NCBI RefSeq assembly: GCF_020921035.1
Contig: NC_063159.1
Location: 5,084,001 to 5,148,000 of the forward strand
Direction: 5' to 3'
DNA from: Rhodamnia argentea
Lineage: Eukaryota > Streptophyta > Magnoliopsida > Myrtales > Myrtaceae
DNA length: 64,000 nt
In this document: positions 32,098-43,611 of the stretch, in pieces
Position numbering within the stretch: the first letter of the stretch is position 1
Layout: the number at the start of each line of letters is the position of its first letter
Notes under the pieces: model-generated
Databases searched by the model: none
Seen by the model: the letters and a program-made list of their open reading frames with translations, nothing else
What the model was told of the DNA's origin: nothing
Program-made: the position numbers and the translations under genes

Positions 32098-34572
32098 CCG
32101 TCTGCCCTTTCTCTCCTGTTCACCGCGCGAGCCCCCCCTCACGCTCATTTCCTCTTCATCAAACGGCCACCCATCCTCTTCCTTGGTTGTTTTTGCGCCA
32201 CTACCGCCTCTAGCCATCTCCGCCTGCCACTCCACCTTCGTCCGACCGCCGTGCACCGCTCCGGAGCCGCCGAACAGGACCCCGGAATCGCACCCCGACG
32301 ACCCTTCTACTGCTCGTTCTGCCCTTGCCGCCGCCTCCCAACCAACACCGGCCGCCTCACCTTCATCTAGCCACCACTCCGCCTACCTCCGACAGCCGTC
32401 TACCGCCGTGAGTCGTGATTCAGCCCAAAGAGCAGACGTGCTCTATTTCAATCTAGGCCTCCTCCAACCTCCGGGTCGCGGCTCTTCCAGCCCTCTCTCA
32501 CGGCCGCGAGCCACCCCGAGCGATCGCCTTCGACTCCTTGATGTCCCACGAAACCGCCGGTAGCCAACCACCACTTGTGGAGCTCGGATTGAGCCTCGGA
32601 AACCCCTCTCCTGTTTTGACCGAGTGCCTTTTTTTTGGCCCCGATTCTATCCAGCTCTTGTTCGGCCACCTTTGGCGGTCCGCCGCCGCTATCGCCGCCA
32701 CCTCTGGCCACCCCGAAGACCCCCCAACCTTGGCCGAGCTTTTCCCCAACCTTGGACCGACTAAAACCCCACAAAACAACTCATATTCCCCAGCTCCAGC
32801 CGCGCCCATGTTCTGTGCCACTACTATTCACCGTCGGCGGCCACTGTTCCGACCAACTTTGGCCATCAGCCGCCATCCTTGGGTCCCATGCCACCTTCCC
32901 GAGGTGTCGCTAAGTCCTTCGGGCCATCTTTGACCGAGTTGGAGCCCGAAGCTCGATTTGGAGCTCGAGTCGCCAATCGTCATCGTCGGGCCGGGCCGGG
33001 CCGAGTTCGTGTCGTGCCGCCCGAGTTGAGATCATCCGAGCTAATTTTAATTGTGAGTTAGCCCCTAACTCTTGGTTATGACGCTAATTGCGTTTGAAAT
33101 TAGATTAATTAGCTAATTAGGGTGTTTAGGTAGATTAATTATGGTCGGGCTAGATATAAACATGGTTTGGGCTAAAAGTCCGTAATTAGTTAAGATTAGT
33201 CAATTAGCTAGGTTATCTGTGGCTAATTGGTGAGTAGAACCGATTGATTTGACCGATTGTGTTGATTGATTGCGAGCGAACGATAGGTTAGAGACAAGAG
33301 CACGATTAACGATCAATTGAAATTGCAATTGTGATTAATAATCGACCAGTTGCAATTGATTAATCGATTCTTGGATTATTGGATGTGAATGCCGGATTTT
33401 AGTGCCGATTGCCGTGGGGGTCCGATTAGAGGTTAATCGCCCCAAATTGCTTGATGTGTCGGTCGATAAATTGCGCATTCATGTGACCATGCATGATATC
33501 AAATTGCACGATTTTGCAAGAAAATAGCCTTGGGTCAAGTATTTGAACATGTATGTATGAGCATTCAGCCTAATTTCAAGAAATGAATTGGCTGGTTGTC
33601 GAAATGCTTGAGTGGTTACATAAACGGATAATTTTGACGATCATTGTCTTTTGGTCGATTGGTCCTGGCAATCATTGTCTTTTGATTACTGGATGCGCGT
33701 CGCTCATTGTCTTCTAGTCAGTACGTTTGCTGGTCACATCTTGTGAAGAGTCGAAGCCTTTTAAGGATTCCTATTAGTTCCGTGCCATGTCAACAATCAT
33801 TGTCTTATGGTTGGTTGAGCGGAGCCACATGGACTATCGGAAGCCGTCTCCGTAAGTAAGGGACGATGCCTGATCCCGCCATGAGAGCACCAACTAATTA
33901 GTGTGCTGGACCTACGGGTCCGTTTCGATAATTAATGGACTACGTGTGATGTCATGTGCATGCAAGTGTTGCCATACGTTGCCAATGAATTTATTAGTTT
34001 GATTGGTTGACTGTTGAGTCGAGTCCGCATCGTATTATGTGTGGCTTGGAGGGTAAGCTTACATGTGGTTGAAATATCTACTTTGTGATAATGTGACCGT
34101 TTGTTAGGACGTTTGAACGAATCAATGCCTTAGCCGGGTTTAGGCGTTGACTCACCGAGTTTTTTTTCACCCCGTCGTTGTTAACCATTTTCGGGTAGTG
34201 ATGAAGCCCGTGGACGTTAAGGCGAGAGTCGTTGTAGGATTTTTGGAAGTAGGTGAGGGTTTAACCCTACCCAACCATGTTTCTTTTTGAGGTCTTAGCA
34301 AGCCGTCCCGAAGAATGAGGTTGTATAAGTCTTCTGTAGCTTAGTAGGGTTAACATTCTTCCGCTCCGACTTTATTAATAAAATTGTCTTTTGAGAATTG
34401 GGTGTGATGATTTTCCTACTATACTATCTCGCCGATCTTGTTTGTTTGGGAGAGTTGCACATTCCGCATGCGCCGTAATTTCGTAAGTTGATAGTGTACC
34501 TAGGACGTTATCATTAATGACCTAAGGCGAGTTTGGTAGGAATGTGGTGAGCTCAAGGATCGGGGTGTGACA
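31663..34572. mobile_element. solo LTR-like element, 2.9 kb, 5-bp target duplication
   Basis: The element starts TGTGACGTC and ends GGTGTGACA, giving TG...CA ends, and is flanked by the direct repeat ACCAT at 31,658-31,662 and 34,573-34,577. Block B carries the uninterrupted site (GGACCATTCTTCTGTATGGG near 45,227), which defines the borders to the base. The inside has a (CT)n tract at 32,067-32,094, a GC-rich part to about 33,060 with long spurious frames, and short direct repeats TCATTGTCTT at about 33,641-33,812. No gag or pol is present, so a solo LTR of a large Gypsy-type element is the best reading. Confidence 0.82.
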
Positions 34573-34638
34573 ACCATTGCTCAGTATGGGCAAAACGGAC
34601 TGTTAAACACTTCTTCGTGATTATTAAACGACACATCA

Positions 34639-36240
34639 TGTTGGAGATACCGTTGCACTTAATTGACTACCTTTCATGTGAATGTCTCTTTCTTGGGAAG
34701 TTAGAATATTGTATGTTATGAAATCATTCTTTTCCTTATTATGCATATTTCTTTCTTTAATTAGTTAGCCTTAATATTATAAAAAGGATTGTACAAATAC
34801 ATTTCTTCCCGAGAAAGTAATATACGACTTCCAATTTCCCAATTCTCTAATGCTTTCCATCATCTCATATTCTGACATGCTATTAGAGCTTCCCTTCTCA
34901 ACCTAGCTTCTGCATAAAAATCTTCAACCTACGAAGAGAATAGTCATTTTTCGTTGAAAAATCATGTCGAAGAATCAAACTTCCAAGTCCGGCACATCCT
35001 AAGATCCCAAAGAACCATCTTGCGTCCAAGGTTTGAACAACCTACCTTCGGATTCACCCCTAAACACGTTTGACCTGATGGTGGAAAATCAAATAGAGAA
35101 ACAGGGGCAAAACCGATCCAATGAGAGGCAATTGAATCCGGTTCAAACTACCCACCGGCCATCCATGCCTAATCCAAGGTAGCCCTTTCCGAGCCCATAT
35201 GCTCAATGATTTCCTATCCAGGCCCAACCAAGGCCGACCTAGAATGTAATGGGCTATGTGGAAGGAGCCTATAGGAAGAATAGTGGGCTAGGAAGATGCT
35301 TGCCTCCACTGTTAGACCTCACCCGAGCTCTGAATCGGGTTGGCATCTTCTGAGCCAAACCGTTGCAGGCCCATTGGGTTTTGGGTGAACCCATATCCGA
35401 CATTCAGCCTCGATTTATTTCCTTTCGCCGGCGCCACCAGTAGTCGACCAAAGCTGGATGACCCTCCGTACATGTCCACGCCCGACGGATCCAAGCTCCT
35501 CCTTATGGCGCAACAACTCTCAAGAACGGAAAATTTACCCCATTTGGTCACTAGAGTTCCGGCCAGCTTTAATCATGAAGGATGAAGAAGGTTCCATAGA
35601 CAGTATCATCCTAATTCTGATCGACAATTTACTTGTACACGGAATTGAAGGAAGTGCAATCGCCTTGTTTGAACGTGGATTGGCAATTGTCTCACTCCGG
35701 AAGTTGCTGCTAGAATCCTTTTGACTGAAGATGCAAGGACAATTTGGGAGAGTATTGGGGAGATGTATGGAAAGCTTGATAAGGGTAAAACTATTCTCCA
35801 TAAACCGAGCCCTATTAGAGCTAAAACAGGGAAATCTTTCAATATCTATCATTTTCAACCAATTATCAACACTTTCGAACGAATTGGAGATGGCCAAGGA
35901 AAAACTAGAAGGACCCAGCGTAACCCTAGCGCAATATCGAGCTATGAAAGAGTGGGAGAAGGTGATGGACATTTTGCTCATATTGAATCAAAGCTACTTA
36001 CCATTTCACAGTCGGATCCTTGCTACGGAGCCTGTTCCCTTGTTCGGGGCAAATTTACCATCTCATGGCCTTGGAATAGTCTCACCGCTTGGCTTCCTTG
36101 GAATACTTGAAGGTTGGCAAACACATCGTCCTTGCGTAAAAGGCAACATCGGACTAGCCAATACTCGTGGTGACGTCCAGCCAAGGAGGATTCGGGAGGT
36201 CGGGCACGACACTAGGGTTTGGGCGATGCCCACACTTTAA
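34639..36240 (+). mobile_element. Copia-type retrotransposon 5' part: LTR, PBS, broken gag
   Basis: A 239-bp LTR (34,639-34,877) begins TGTTGGAGATACC and ends TTCTGACA. The next bases TGCTATTAGAGC (34,878-34,889) match the initiator-tRNA-Met binding site of Copia elements with two mismatches. Gag starts at the ATG at 34,964 (MSKNQTSKSG) but meets a stop after 12 codons. Further down, broken frames encode gag-like text such as ELKQGNLSISIIFNQLSTLS and AKEWEK-type helices around 35,735-36,050. There is no pol and no 3' LTR. The same 5' part recurs at 45,291-46,500. Confidence 0.75.
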
Positions 36241-36299
36241 TCTGAACGCATGGCCACGATTTAATCGTGCAATCAAATGGCCTAGGACACACCCAAACT

Positions 36300-37110
36300 A
36301 ACTACCGTGATAAGGAAGAAGAAACATCCACAACTCTTTCTCTTTTATATTGGCCTAATTCCCTAAAAAATTCCAAACTTTAGGTTTAGTTCCAAATTTA
36401 CCCCAAATTTTTTTTGGTTTCAGAAAAAACCTTCAACTTTAGGTCCAGTCCCAAATCTGTCCAAACATTTTTTTTTGTCTCGAAAAAAACCCCAACTTTA
36501 GGTATAGTCCCAAATTTTCCATGAATATTTTTTGTCTAAATAAATCACAAATTTCAATACATTCTCAAATGTACCTCGTCGTTGAGTCCCAATTTGACGT
36601 GGCATTTTCACATCGATAAAAAAACTCAAATTAGTAAAGTAATGGGGTGATAAGTACTGATCAACGTGGCATTTCCATGCTGATATTAAATCCACCTTAA
36701 TAAAGAAATTCTCCAAAATATAATCATTCTAGGATATTAAAATTAGGGATAACTAATGGCGACTTTTTTGATAGCGAGCTAATGGAGCAGATTTGAAATT
36801 AGAGTAAAAATTGGTGATTTTTTTCTTAGACAAAAAAAGTTTGGAGTAGATTTGTGATTGAACCTAAATTTTAGGATTTTTTTTTTGGACAAAAAAATTT
36901 CGGGGTAGGTTTGGAACTGAACCTAAAGTTGGGATTTTTTCCGAGACAAAAAAAAAAATTTAGAGCAGATTTGGGACTTTACATTAAATTGAGGGTTTTT
37001 TTTTAGGGAATTAGGCCCTTTTATACCATTCCCTCTCTACAGTTCATGTTCCCTTTTGGAGAACAAATATTCATTTCACTCCTATTTTATTTCTACAAGG
37101 TTCATTATCC
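36300..37110. other. ghost of an RLP 5' flank, split by a foldback element
   Basis: Outside the foldback element, the left part (GATAAGGAAGAAGAAACATC, then CTCTTTCTC) and the right part (ATACCATTCCCTCTC, GTTCATGTTCCCTT, AAGGTTCATTA) line up with the RLP copy 1 flank at about 30,220-30,350. No RLP coding sequence remains nearby. It is more diverged than the ghost at 50,195, so it should be older. The same remnant is present in block C at about 51,200-52,020. Confidence 0.6.
36352..37017. mobile_element. foldback DNA element with long inverted repeats
   Basis: The ends are inverted copies (GGCCTAATTCCCTAAAAAA at the left, its complement at the right). The arms contain serial, oppositely oriented copies of phrases like AACTTTAGGTCCAGTCCCAA. 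The flanks CTTTTATATT and CTTTTATACC form an imperfect 9-10 bp target duplication, and the RLP flank at 30,250 shows the uninterrupted site CTTTGATATC. A target duplication of this size suggests a Mutator-like family; no transposase is present. A second copy is at 51,248-51,910 in block C. Confidence 0.75.
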
Positions 37111-37765
37111 TTAGAACCTCATTTTATGTTTAATGTCCATGTTTGCAAAAGGGAAACAACACAGGTGGTCCATGAGTTTTGACTTACTGTACAATGTCGT
37201 TCGTGAACAAAATTTATTTAATGTGCTCCTGAATTTTAATCCAATATGCAATGTGATCCGACTAGATATGTATTTTAATGGGTTTTGATTGCATTCACTT
37301 GCAATACGTGTTAATTGATAGGGAAAATTACGGGCTTTAGCAGGTGTTTTGATAGAGATTAATCGTTTATTTCTAGATGCATTGACATTCTCCTTTTTTT
37401 TTTTTTTCATTCTAGTAATTGAAATGTGAAGGGGTGAAGAAGATTAGAAAGATTTGTGACTAATCCCTACGCCCCTTTTTTTATTGATAAAATAGGATTC
37501 GATACAATATAATAAGCAGAAGTATAATAAAGAAAGGAGGAAAGAGAAATAAAAAAGTAAATTCAACCTCGGCAACATTCCGGTTTAGTTTCCAATTCCA
37601 TTTAAAAATAGTTTGTTTAAGGTTTAGCATAAAGAAGATTTCAAATTGAAAAAGCTTGTATTTTATATGGTTAGTGCTTTTTTTTTTTTTTTTTTTTTAT
37701 GTAGCAAGGTTGATAATCAACAGCCATCTAATGTTACAAAGTAGAAGTATAATAGAGAAAGGAGG
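37111..37765. other. non-coding linker in block B
   Basis: AT-rich sequence with long T runs (for example near 37,678-37,700) and no gene. It is shared with block C (about 52,021-52,683), so it is part of the duplicated unit. Confidence 0.5.
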
Positions 37766-39060
37766 AAAGAGAAGTGATATTTCCAGACATATGCTGGTCA
37801 GTGGGTAACTTGAGGAAAATCAATGTCTGGGAAGATAACTGGCTCGCTGGTGGACCCATCGGCGAACCAGGGAACATGGGAAGATCCCCAACCTGTGGAG
37901 GAATTGATTAACTGAGAGGGAAACTGTTGGGATGAACAAAGGTTAAACAGCCTTTTCGAGGAAAATACAGTGAAAGAGATCATGACGATCCCTAGCAGCT
38001 CTAACCCAAAGTAGGATGAGATTGTATGGACTGGACACAAGTTAGCCTGCTACTCAGTTAAAAGCGCCCATCATAGAATCATCCTACTGAACCGGCAACA
38101 CATTACAAACTAGGCGAGAAAGGCCCTGCCTGGTCCACCGTGCCCGTTCTGTCGGCAAGCCCCGAAAACAGTGGAGTACCTTTTTCGGTTATGCTGATGG
38201 ACATGGGGGAAATCTGGTTAGACCCATGCATGAGTATTACAATCACAAGTCTAGAGATTGCAAGAATTGAACAATGGGTATTGAAAGTCACGGAGTGAAA
38301 CGACAACCCATCTTCCTGGGAAATAATTGCAAGCGTACTGTGGGAGATCTGGAAATCAAGGCACGCCTGGCCTTTATTTTCCAAAACCAGAGACCGGACC
38401 GGAACCTAATTCTAGAGGCAGCGTTTGCTATGAACAAGTGTTTTGTGAGATGGAATCAAACAGGGTGTGGGGGGCGGTGGGGGTTTGGGGGGGGGGGTGT
38501 GTGTTTCGAACTTGAAAAAGAAAGAAGACGCACCTGCCCGCTGGTCGTGGCCTAAAAATGGCTCCTTTACGCTGAATGTGAACGGATCTTTCGTCTAATC
38601 GGAAGGAGCGAATGCTAGTTTATGCGGCAATTCAAAAGGAATCATAGCCGCTGGGTTTGCAAAATCAGACGGTGCATCGTCGTCCGAAATGGTGGAAGCC
38701 CTCGCTTTAAGAGAAGGTTTCTCTCTCCTGGCACGCTGTACTTTGGTCTGATCGAAGGAGATGATCTGAAGGTGAGAACTGAAAGCGAGAGTCTATCAAT
38801 TTGTGGGCAGGTCACAAGTAATTATCGGAGCCCATGGAATACACAGGCAATTATTGACCATTGCAGAAGAAGGTTGGTCCAATTCAGAAACATGCGGATG
38901 GTCCATTGCCGGCCAGAAGCAAATCAAGTGACTGATTGGATTGCTAAAACTTATCGTAGGGAAGCTCGCCCCTTTAATTGGGTTGCTTGACCTGGAATCT
39001 ATTTTGCTTTGCGAACATCCTTGTTTAAACTTTGGTAACTAATGAATGAAGTATCCTTCG
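37766..39060 (+). mobile_element. LINE RT/RNase H fragment, copy B
   Basis: It begins in the region behind the reverse transcriptase (GREVIFPDICWSVGN, INVWEDNWLAGGPIG) and runs into the RNase H part (GDDLKVRTESESLSICGQV, NTQAIIDHCRRRLVQFRN, EANQVTDWIAKTYR). The longest frame, 38,622-38,990, is 122 codons. Frame breaks and a G-rich slippage tract at about 38,463-38,500 show it is dead. It fills the part missing from copy A. Confidence 0.75.
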
Positions 39061-39232
39061 TCTCGAGCTACTTGACTGAGTAATTCGAGCGAGCGGCCGG
39101 AGACCACTGGAGCAAATGGCGAGATGGACGGGGATGGAGCGCTGAGGGCTTTGGCTGCCCTTGAACCTTCGTCACGGCTACTGTTGCTTCTGGTCACTGT
39201 CTCTGTCCTTTTACCCACCTTCGCTGCAAATC

Positions 39233-40330
39233 GGACTTGACTGGAGAACGCACAATTGTCGTTTCAGTTGTGCTCCATCGATGGGCTGATTTCTAAAGTT
39301 TCGTTTACGGCAAAAATGGAATTTGTCCCGTCCGTGGTAAATACATTATATCTGTAGTAAATCTAAAATATCAAGCGATAGGTAGACAGTGATCGGTAAT
39401 TTTTCAGTCTAATCAACTAGTTATGAATCACTAACAAAGCAACAATTTGCCATTGACAATCCGAAGGTGTTGGACCCAAAAAAAAAAAAAACAATCAAAC
39501 AGTAAATTTCCACTTTAGATTTGCAAGCAGGCGTGTATGTATTTGTAAGTTACCAATGAAATAACAATGTTTCCACTCGCAAAACCTAATAATAGATTAC
39601 CACTGACAAGTGGGTGGATAAGTGTTCAAGTTACAAAGAAGTAAAAATTTTACCATCCGTACACTTAGTTTATGTTGCTACTTATTTTACTTTTTACAAG
39701 TAGGCGCGGAACTGTTTCTAAGTTTTCAATGGACTCACAATTTTACCATCCACGAAATCGAATACTAGATTGCCACTTGTTTTTAGATTTTATAAGTGGA
39801 CGAGTGAGTTTTTGTAAGTACCATTGAAATTAAAATCCCACCATCCACAAGCCCAATAGTAAATTACCACATGTCTTAGTTTTTACAAGTGGCCGCGTAA
39901 TTATTCGTAAGTTGTTAATGAAATTACAATTTTACCATCCACAAACCCAATAGGAGATTGTTTTTAGATTTCAGAAATGGGCACGCAAGTGCTTGCAAGA
40001 TAGCCATGAAATAACAATTTTACATCAACATCGACAAACCCATTCATTAGTACATTACTACTTGTTTTAGATTTTACAAGTGGGCACGTAACTTCCTGTG
40101 GTGAGTAATTAATGAAATAGCAAATTCATTATCCACAAATTTAATAGTAGATTAGCACTTGTTGTTATGATTATTTGTAAGTTACCAATGAAATGAAATT
40201 TTACCATCCACAGGCCTCATAGTAGATTACCTCTTATCGCGTTATGATTTAATTTTGAGCCGTAAATAGATGACGTGGTTATTAAGTACCTAGAACATTG
40301 ACGGACATAAGTCGCAAATATTGTTGCAAG
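39233..40330. repeat. satellite L, copy B, with its leading unique segment
   Basis: About 140 bp of sequence beginning GACTTGACTGGAGAACGCAC precedes the satellite units. A diverged copy of the same segment precedes satellite R on the other side of the RLP (near 44,765), so unique leader plus satellite forms a direct repeat around the gene. Satellite units are as in copy A, about nine of them. Confidence 0.8.
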
Positions 40331-40482
40331 ATCAAGTCAATATACATGACAATTAACTAGCAAATTGCACGATTTTTGTTGATCAACATGCAGAACCTGT
40401 CTTTGGTGATGAAGAACTATGAAGAGAAGAACAAAGGAAAATGCAATTTGTCAACTTTAAAAACGAACCTCCGTGGAATTCT

Positions 40483-43400
40483 TCATGGACGTGAGTGTCT
40501 GAACAGCACTTTATCCCAGAATCGGTAATAAGCCAACCTCCATGATTTGGTAAACGCCAACGGTCCACAAAATGCCCAGAAGCCAACAACGAATCCAAGT
40601 GGTATGCCCAGGTAAAACCACTTCTTCTCGCTGTCATCATCATCGCCATCGTCACCAGCTCCTTCCGTGCCGTTCCCAGTATTTGAGCATGTTGTTTCCA
40701 GCGGCTGTCCGCACAATCCGCCGTTGCCTTCGAAGGAACTTGCTGAAAAGGTGAGAAATTGTTTCACTGCCGGGATGCTTCCCACAAGCTTATTGTACGA
40801 GAGGTTCAGGGCGGAAAGGAAATTCAGGTCGGAAAGCTGTGTGGGAATCGTCCCACTGAGGTCGTTCCCTGAAAGGTCTAAGGACTCAAGCTGTTGCAGG
40901 TGCCCTAGGGATGAAGGAATTGGCCCTGAGAATCCATTGTTTGATAAGTTGAGGACATAAAGCGCTTTGAGAGCCCCCAGAGTTTCAGGTATTGGGCCAT
41001 CTAAATTGTTGCATGAGAAGTCGATTGAAGTGAAAAGAGTCAAAATCTTCACCAGCTCCACTTGCAGACCTTTGATGGTAACCCTTACTGAGTCCTGATA
41101 ATGGAGTCCCGCCAAGCGAAGAAAAGGATATTCGATGTAATTAAAGTCTACATTAGCCTTCATGGCCTCCCAATTTGCGAGGCATTGAGCAGGCACAGGG
41201 CCACTGAAATTGTTGGTAGATATGTCTACAATTTGAAGCATCTTCCAAGTGCCATCAGTCCCTGGACATCCAACCCCTCCATGGAACTTGTTGGATCGTA
41301 AAACGAGGACACGTAGACTTGCAATGCTCTTCAATTGACATGGAAACACGTCATCTATCTGGTTGTCTCCAACGTCTAAAACCTCCAGAGTCGTGCAATT
41401 TGCCATTGTCTTTGGGAACTTCCCTTGTAATCGATTACCACTGAGATCCAAAGTCTTCAAACCACATGTTCCAGGGAAATTGATGATGCTACCATCCAAG
41501 GCATTATTTCGCAGATTTAATACCTTCAGAGACTCCATCACTAAGCAATCAGGAATATTTCCACTCAAATTGTTATGAGATAGGTCCAGCACCTCGAGAT
41601 AATCAGCTTTGCAAATTGATTTTGGGATAAACCCCTGGATATTGTTATTGGAAAGGGAGAAGAATATTGCCAAAGAAAGGCTCGTTCCAATAGTAGGTGG
41701 AATGACTAAAGTGAAGTTGTTGCTCGAGAAGTCAATGTGTGTGGCAAATGGCGGCAGCGGCAATGTTTGTCCATGGAGGCTGTTCTTATGGAGGTCAAGA
41801 ACAATAAGAGTAGAAGTCAGATTAGGTGACGGTCTTTCAATATCATCTAGCAAATTGGACGAAAGATTGAGATACAGAAGATTTTGAAGCTCCCATATCC
41901 ATTTTGGTATCTCACCCTGAATTTGATTGCCAGAGAGGTCTAGATATATCAACCGGCGTTGCCCAGCCAGAAACTCAGGTAAAGTCCTCAGATGGCAAGA
42001 ATCCAACTTTAAAGTTCTAATGTAAGGGAATAAAGGCACCTGGGAAGCATTATTTGTGGCATTAATGATAAAATGATTGTAGGAAAGATCCAAATAATAA
42101 AGATTTTTGAGCTGCTGAACCAAATTAATGGGAAATGAGCCGCTGAAATTATTGGAAGAAAGTGAGAGGTACTGGAGCCCTCGGAGTTCCCATATAGACA
42201 TCGGAAGTTCTCCTCCTATATTGTTGTTGCTCAAATCAAGTGTATCCAGTTCGTGCAATGTAGCATTAAAAGATCCCTTCACTTGACCAGAAAATTGGTT
42301 GTTGGATAGTTGAAGCTTCTGAATTGATGGAATTGTGAACAGAGATGAAGGGATATCTCCTTTCAGTGAATTGAATCGCAGGTCGAGAATAAGAAGACTT
42401 GAGAGACATTCCCATTGGGTTGAATTAATCTGACCAGTGAGATTATTGTGGGACAAAGTGATTTGTGTCAGATTCTTGGATTTGCTGAGTGATGGAATTG
42501 AACCAGTAAAATTGTTGAATGAGAAGTCCAAATAAGCCAGTTGGGAAAGATTGGTGAAAGAGCTTGGGATATTTCCATCAAAGTTGCAATTCACCAATTC
42601 TATTCTTGACAGATTTCTGAGATTACCAATTGATTCTGGGAGCCGCCCGGAAATACTTGTGAAACTAAGAACCAGTCTCTCAAGAGAACCATTCTCCGGA
42701 AACCCGGGCAAAGAACCCTGAAGGAGTTTGTTGCCTGATAGATCAAGGGTCTGAAGTGTTTGTACCTGGAAGATTTTTTTAGCAAATACTCCCTGCAGAC
42801 CACAATTACTGAGTTGCAGAGTAGTTAAATTGTGGAAGTGGGAAAAGAACTCCGGGACAGTGGTAGACAGATTATTGTAGCCCAGATTAATTACTGACAG
42901 AGAACGAAGATCCACGAGGGAAGAGCAAGAGTCAATGGGACCTGATAAATAACAATTCATCATGCTCAACACTTGAATCTTCGGCAGTGAAGAAGACAAG
43001 GCATTGCACCATTCATTGCCTGTAGCAGACACGTTCACTCCATCAAGGTACAACTCTGTCAGCTCGCTAAGAGACCCAACAAGCATCTTTAGATTCGGAT
43101 TCTCGAGTTTCAGTGAATTGAGCCCAGTAAAATAAAGCAGGGATGATACATCAAGAGTAACCAACCTTGTCAAACGTGATATTCCAATCGGAACCTGCCC
43201 TACGAACCCGGCATTTGAAAGATTCAGGTAGACCAAATGGGTGAGACTGCTGAACCCAGATGGAATCTCCAAAGACTGGAAGCTGTTGTAAGCCAAATTC
43301 AGCCTCCGAAGATGATTGAGTCTGAAAAGACTCGATGAATCGTCAAGTCCACCAGTGATGCACTCATTGCTCAGATCAAGACCCGTGACTTGGCCACCTT

Positions 43401-43611
43401 CGCAGGTCACGCCATCCCAAGAATCATTGCTCGGATTCCATTTGATCAATTTAGTGGACAAGGAAGCAGAGAAGCTGAGGCTATTCTTCAATTCCAGCAG
43501 TAGCAATTTCTGATCGCCGACACAGTGGCCCGAGACCAAAACCGTGCCTATGCTGAAGGGGTTGGTATGTGCGAGAAGTAAGACCAGCCATAGGAAGAGC
43601 CAAATCCTCAT
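40483..43611 (-). CDS. Ve-like receptor-like protein, copy 2, intact
   Basis: An intronless frame from the ATG at 43,611 gives 1,042 residues. It has a signal peptide (MRIWLFLWLVLLLAH), an N-terminal cap ending in SWDGVTCEGG, a long run of extracellular LRRs with many NxS/T sites, and a C-cap (GLCGQPLETTC). An acidic juxtamembrane stretch (GDDGDDDDSEKK, about residues 986-997), one membrane helix with overlapping GxxxG motifs, and a 22-residue basic cytoplasmic tail ending RHSRP follow. There is no kinase domain. RLPs of this design perceive extracellular ligands and signal through the kinase SOBIR1, which pairs via the GxxxG helix. The best family match is the Ve1/Ve2 clade. A second ATG 7 codons upstream is in frame but would displace the signal peptide. 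The LRR region near residues 280-340 is the most different from the other copies (FAKKIFQVQT, SLPGFPENGSLERL). Confidence 0.92.
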   Translation of the reverse strand: MRIWLFLWLVLLLAHTNPFSIGTVLVSGHCVGDQKLLLLELKNSLSFSASLSTKLIKWNPSNDSWDGVTCEGGQVTGLDLSNECITGGLDDSSSLFRLNHLRRLNLAYNSFQSLEIPSGFSSLTHLVYLNLSNAGFVGQVPIGISRLTRLVTLDVSSLLYFTGLNSLKLENPNLKMLVGSLSELTELYLDGVNVSATGNEWCNALSSSLPKIQVLSMMNCYLSGPIDSCSSLVDLRSLSVINLGYNNLSTTVPEFFSHFHNLTTLQLSNCGLQGVFAKKIFQVQTLQTLDLSGNKLLQGSLPGFPENGSLERLVLSFTSISGRLPESIGNLRNLSRIELVNCNFDGNIPSSFTNLSQLAYLDFSFNNFTGSIPSLSKSKNLTQITLSHNNLTGQINSTQWECLSSLLILDLRFNSLKGDIPSSLFTIPSIQKLQLSNNQFSGQVKGSFNATLHELDTLDLSNNNIGGELPMSIWELRGLQYLSLSSNNFSGSFPINLVQQLKNLYYLDLSYNHFIINATNNASQVPLFPYIRTLKLDSCHLRTLPEFLAGQRRLIYLDLSGNQIQGEIPKWIWELQNLLYLNLSSNLLDDIERPSPNLTSTLIVLDLHKNSLHGQTLPLPPFATHIDFSSNNFTLVIPPTIGTSLSLAIFFSLSNNNIQGFIPKSICKADYLEVLDLSHNNLSGNIPDCLVMESLKVLNLRNNALDGSIINFPGTCGLKTLDLSGNRLQGKFPKTMANCTTLEVLDVGDNQIDDVFPCQLKSIASLRVLVLRSNKFHGGVGCPGTDGTWKMLQIVDISTNNFSGPVPAQCLANWEAMKANVDFNYIEYPFLRLAGLHYQDSVRVTIKGLQVELVKILTLFTSIDFSCNNLDGPIPETLGALKALYVLNLSNNGFSGPIPSSLGHLQQLESLDLSGNDLSGTIPTQLSDLNFLSALNLSYNKLVGSIPAVKQFLTFSASSFEGNGGLCGQPLETTCSNTGNGTEGAGDDGDDDDSEKKWFYLGIPLGFVVGFWAFCGPLAFTKSWRLAYYRFWDKVLFRHSRP

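Noticed and set aside
32002..33061. Several overlapping frames of 100-130 codons on both strands
   Set aside because: They lie in the GC-rich part of a solo LTR; high GC lengthens chance frames, and none shows a domain.
38463..38505. G-run tract (also 53,378-53,411) as a possible structural signal
   Set aside because: It sits in a dead LINE fragment and differs in length between copies, as expected of replication slippage or sequencing uncertainty.
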